A stretch of DNA of 18,709 nucleotides from Gymnopilus junonius (lineage: Eukaryota; Basidiomycota; Agaricomycetes; Agaricales; Galerinaceae), in NCBI GenBank assembly GCA_015501075.1, contig JADNYJ010000605.1:1-18709 (forward strand), in the 5' to 3' direction. Below, piece after piece: positions 17,002 to 18,709 of this stretch (positions within the stretch are counted from its first letter, which is position 1; each line of letters begins with the position of its first letter). The position numbers and the translations under genes were made by a program. Below the pieces are notes generated by a model that was given only the letters and a program-made list of their open reading frames with translations, was not told the origin of the DNA and did no database searches.

Positions 17002-18709
17002 ATGTCGGCAGGCGTAGAGACCCTTCTTCCCCAACCCGTTCTAGATCCAGTCACACCCAGGCAACGGCAGTTAATTCAATCAACCCTGTAGATGGGCCAT
17101 TCCTACGGTTCCCTCCTTTTCCTCTGCCACCCCGGAAGTAACCATTATGCCTTTCAAGGACTTCAAAGAACGAGGAATCGCTATGGAGCCAGGTCCAGAT
17201 GACGCTGAGGTTGACACCTTGGGTATCCCTACGATTTCTACTGCATCCACATACCACTGATGTATGCAAGACCAATACGAAGAGGAAACGCAAGGCTGAA
17301 GAGAACAAGGCACGTAAGAAAGGTGGTGCTGGATCGAAAAATATACCTTGGTATGAGGAATGGGAAGAAGCAGAGGTTGCTCGATTTTCGACCGGTTTCA
17401 ATCCGTGAGTCTGCGCGTGTCTCGCAGCTTTCGCGTTTGGTAATTTATCCATCTTTCTTACAGACTTTCTTCCCGGTTTGAGAGGATCCAAGCTGCTGCT
17501 ATCGATTTTACAAGTGGCCGAAAGTGGCCACTTAATTATGCTTCAGAGACTGGTCCCAGATACATCTTCGACAAGGTGTGTCCGTCTATTCATGCTTACG
17601 TGTGTGCCGCGATCATTCATGTTCTTTTTTTCAGTTCCTACGATACATCGGTGTTCCAACCAGTGGTCCAGTACCGGGAGAGAAGAAATCAAAGAAGGCT
17701 GAGGAGGAATTGTCTGACGATGGAATGGACGATGAAGAAGAGCAGGAGGGCGCAAGCGTTGAACCTAACGTACAGGAGGATTCAATGGCTGGTATCATCA
17801 TGGACCGTGAAATTCCAGCCAAACTCCAGCTCTCTTCAAATGAGGAAAAGCTTATTTCGTTCTTCAACAATCCCGAGAAGTCAATCAAAATCTTCTTGTC
17901 TTCACATGCCCGTTTTGAAGGTTTTATATGGTACACCTCCTTTTCTATATCTTCTGTTTTTTACTTATCGGCCTTTTCAGGTCTGACGCAATCTTGATTG
18001 CATTGGTCGCATTATGGATTTCTTTGTCAGATTTATATTACGCAGCAAAGTGCTGCCTGAGAGCGAACGTTCTCTCCGTCGGTCTCTAGAAGTCATCGAG
18101 GTAGCGAAAAAAGAGTTGCCCAACACATCCGCCTTAGCCAAGGCTTTTCCGGATATTTTCAGTCGCGCAAGCAGCGCTTGCTGGGGTTGGAAGGCCGAAG
18201 GATATACCGTCCTTTCTCTCGAAGACAAAGATATACCTGCAGAATCCATGAAATCCATGGTCGAAGAAGTCAAAGAGGACGAACCAGTTGAGCAAACTTC
18301 AGCATGGGGAAGCCAGCCATCTTGGGGCTCTTCCGCTGATTCGACTTGGCTAGTTCAACGGCAGACGGTGATGGATGGGGAGTTTCTGTCATACCTGAAA
18401 GCATCCCAGAGCCATCTCCTTGGGAAGTTGTCAAAGAGGATAACCTTCTATCGTTGTTAGGTCCCACTGCCTTCCTCTGACCCATACCACTGGAATCGTC
18501 GAGCAGTCCATGCGGCGCATCAAAGCTATCATGCCTTCCACAAAACCCTCCAAAGCCGCCTCCCCAGCCTGAAGGTGTCTGTGAGCCGGATGCGGCAGCC
18601 GTCGAGCTCGACCTCGATTGCCATTTTTTCAAGGTCGTCCTTGAGCCATGCCAGTTAACTGGGACGGCGGCGACATCCTTGCATTTTCCAATCCCAAGAT
18701 TCTCAATAC
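17002..18709 (+). CDS. Conserved basidiomycete protein, possibly Arb1-like (3' end outside window)
   Basis: The function is not certain. Exons are 17002-17404, 17464-17575, 17635-17930 and 17981 to beyond the edge, with GT...AG introns of 59, 59 or 60 and 50 nt. After an N-terminal P-F-L-R-F-P-P-F-P motif comes a Lys/Arg-rich stretch (T-K-R-K-R-K), then W-Y-E-E-W, R-F-E-R-I-Q-A-A-A, G-R-K-W-P, and F-D-K-F-L-R-Y-I-G-V. An acidic linker, F-F-N-N-P-E-K-S, L-R-S-K-V-L-P-E, K-E-L-P-N-T-S-A-L and late T-H-T-T-G-I-V-E follow. A basic stretch, then 'RIxxxxxxF..GR', 'FDxxLRxxGI' and 'L.YxLxxxVxPE' segments recall Arb1, the Argonaute siRNA chaperone subunit, but this is from memory. Frame slips occur near 17070, 17138, 17245, 17987, 18340, 18475, 18563 and 18650. 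The reading continues to the last base. Confidence 0.6.

Noticed and set aside
17051..17491. A 146-codon open frame on the - strand
   Set aside because: It overlaps conserved + strand exons and an intron of the 17-kb gene and shows no recognisable protein.
1..18709. CRISPR arrays, rRNA or tRNA genes
   Set aside because: I saw no spaced short-repeat array, rRNA-like sequence or cloverleaf with conserved A and B boxes on either strand.

Overview
This window reads as nuclear DNA of an agaricomycete-type basidiomycete fungus. The host genes are densely split by short introns (about 47-68 nt, GT...AG), their products look like mushroom-fungus families, and the left half holds a chromodomain-bearing Ty3/gypsy retrotransposon and a decayed hAT-type transposase, both common in Agaricomycetes. 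All genes I support are on the + strand.

Layout. (1) 10-7523: a complete-length LTR retrotransposon of the chromovirus (Tf1/sushi-like) kind. It has two 457-bp LTRs with TGTTACG/CGTAACA ends, a self-priming type primer-binding site, gag with a CCHC knuckle, and pol ordered protease, reverse transcriptase, RNase H, integrase, chromodomain. Between pol and the 3' LTR lie two extra coding regions: an intact 129-codon ORF whose ATG overlaps the pol stop (ATGA), and a longer broken one ending in two CCHC knuckles. The LTRs differ at roughly 30-35 sites by eye, so the copy is not recent. (2) 7524-9854: the remnant of a DUF659/hAT transposase gene, cut by the 3' LTR at its 5' end. (3) 9855-10310: a non-coding stretch with several inverted repeats. 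(4) 10311-11551: an omega-like glutathione S-transferase gene in seven exons, one of them only 4 nt long. (5) 12079-16492: a large SH3-SAM-PH polarity protein (Boi/Pob1 type) with a C-terminal calponin-homology-like region. (6) 17002 to beyond the window end: a conserved basidiomycete gene, possibly Arb1-like.

The host genes share one striking property. Each has well-formed splice sites and conserved domains, yet the reading frame slips by one base about every 300 coding bases. Most slips are fixed by adding one base to an existing doublet or run. About 20 such places in three neighbouring genes fit homopolymer under-calling in an uncorrected long-read assembly better than real gene loss. Every frame break here, including those in the retroelement, should be read with that in mind. 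Amino-acid joins across these breaks are my inference from family knowledge, not database results.

The genes do not form a pathway. The left half is a nest of mobile elements next to an ordinary run of housekeeping-type genes. The observations most worth a second look are the 4-nt microexon, the self-priming signal, the accessory ORFs behind pol, and the candidate -1 frameshift signal between gag and pol.
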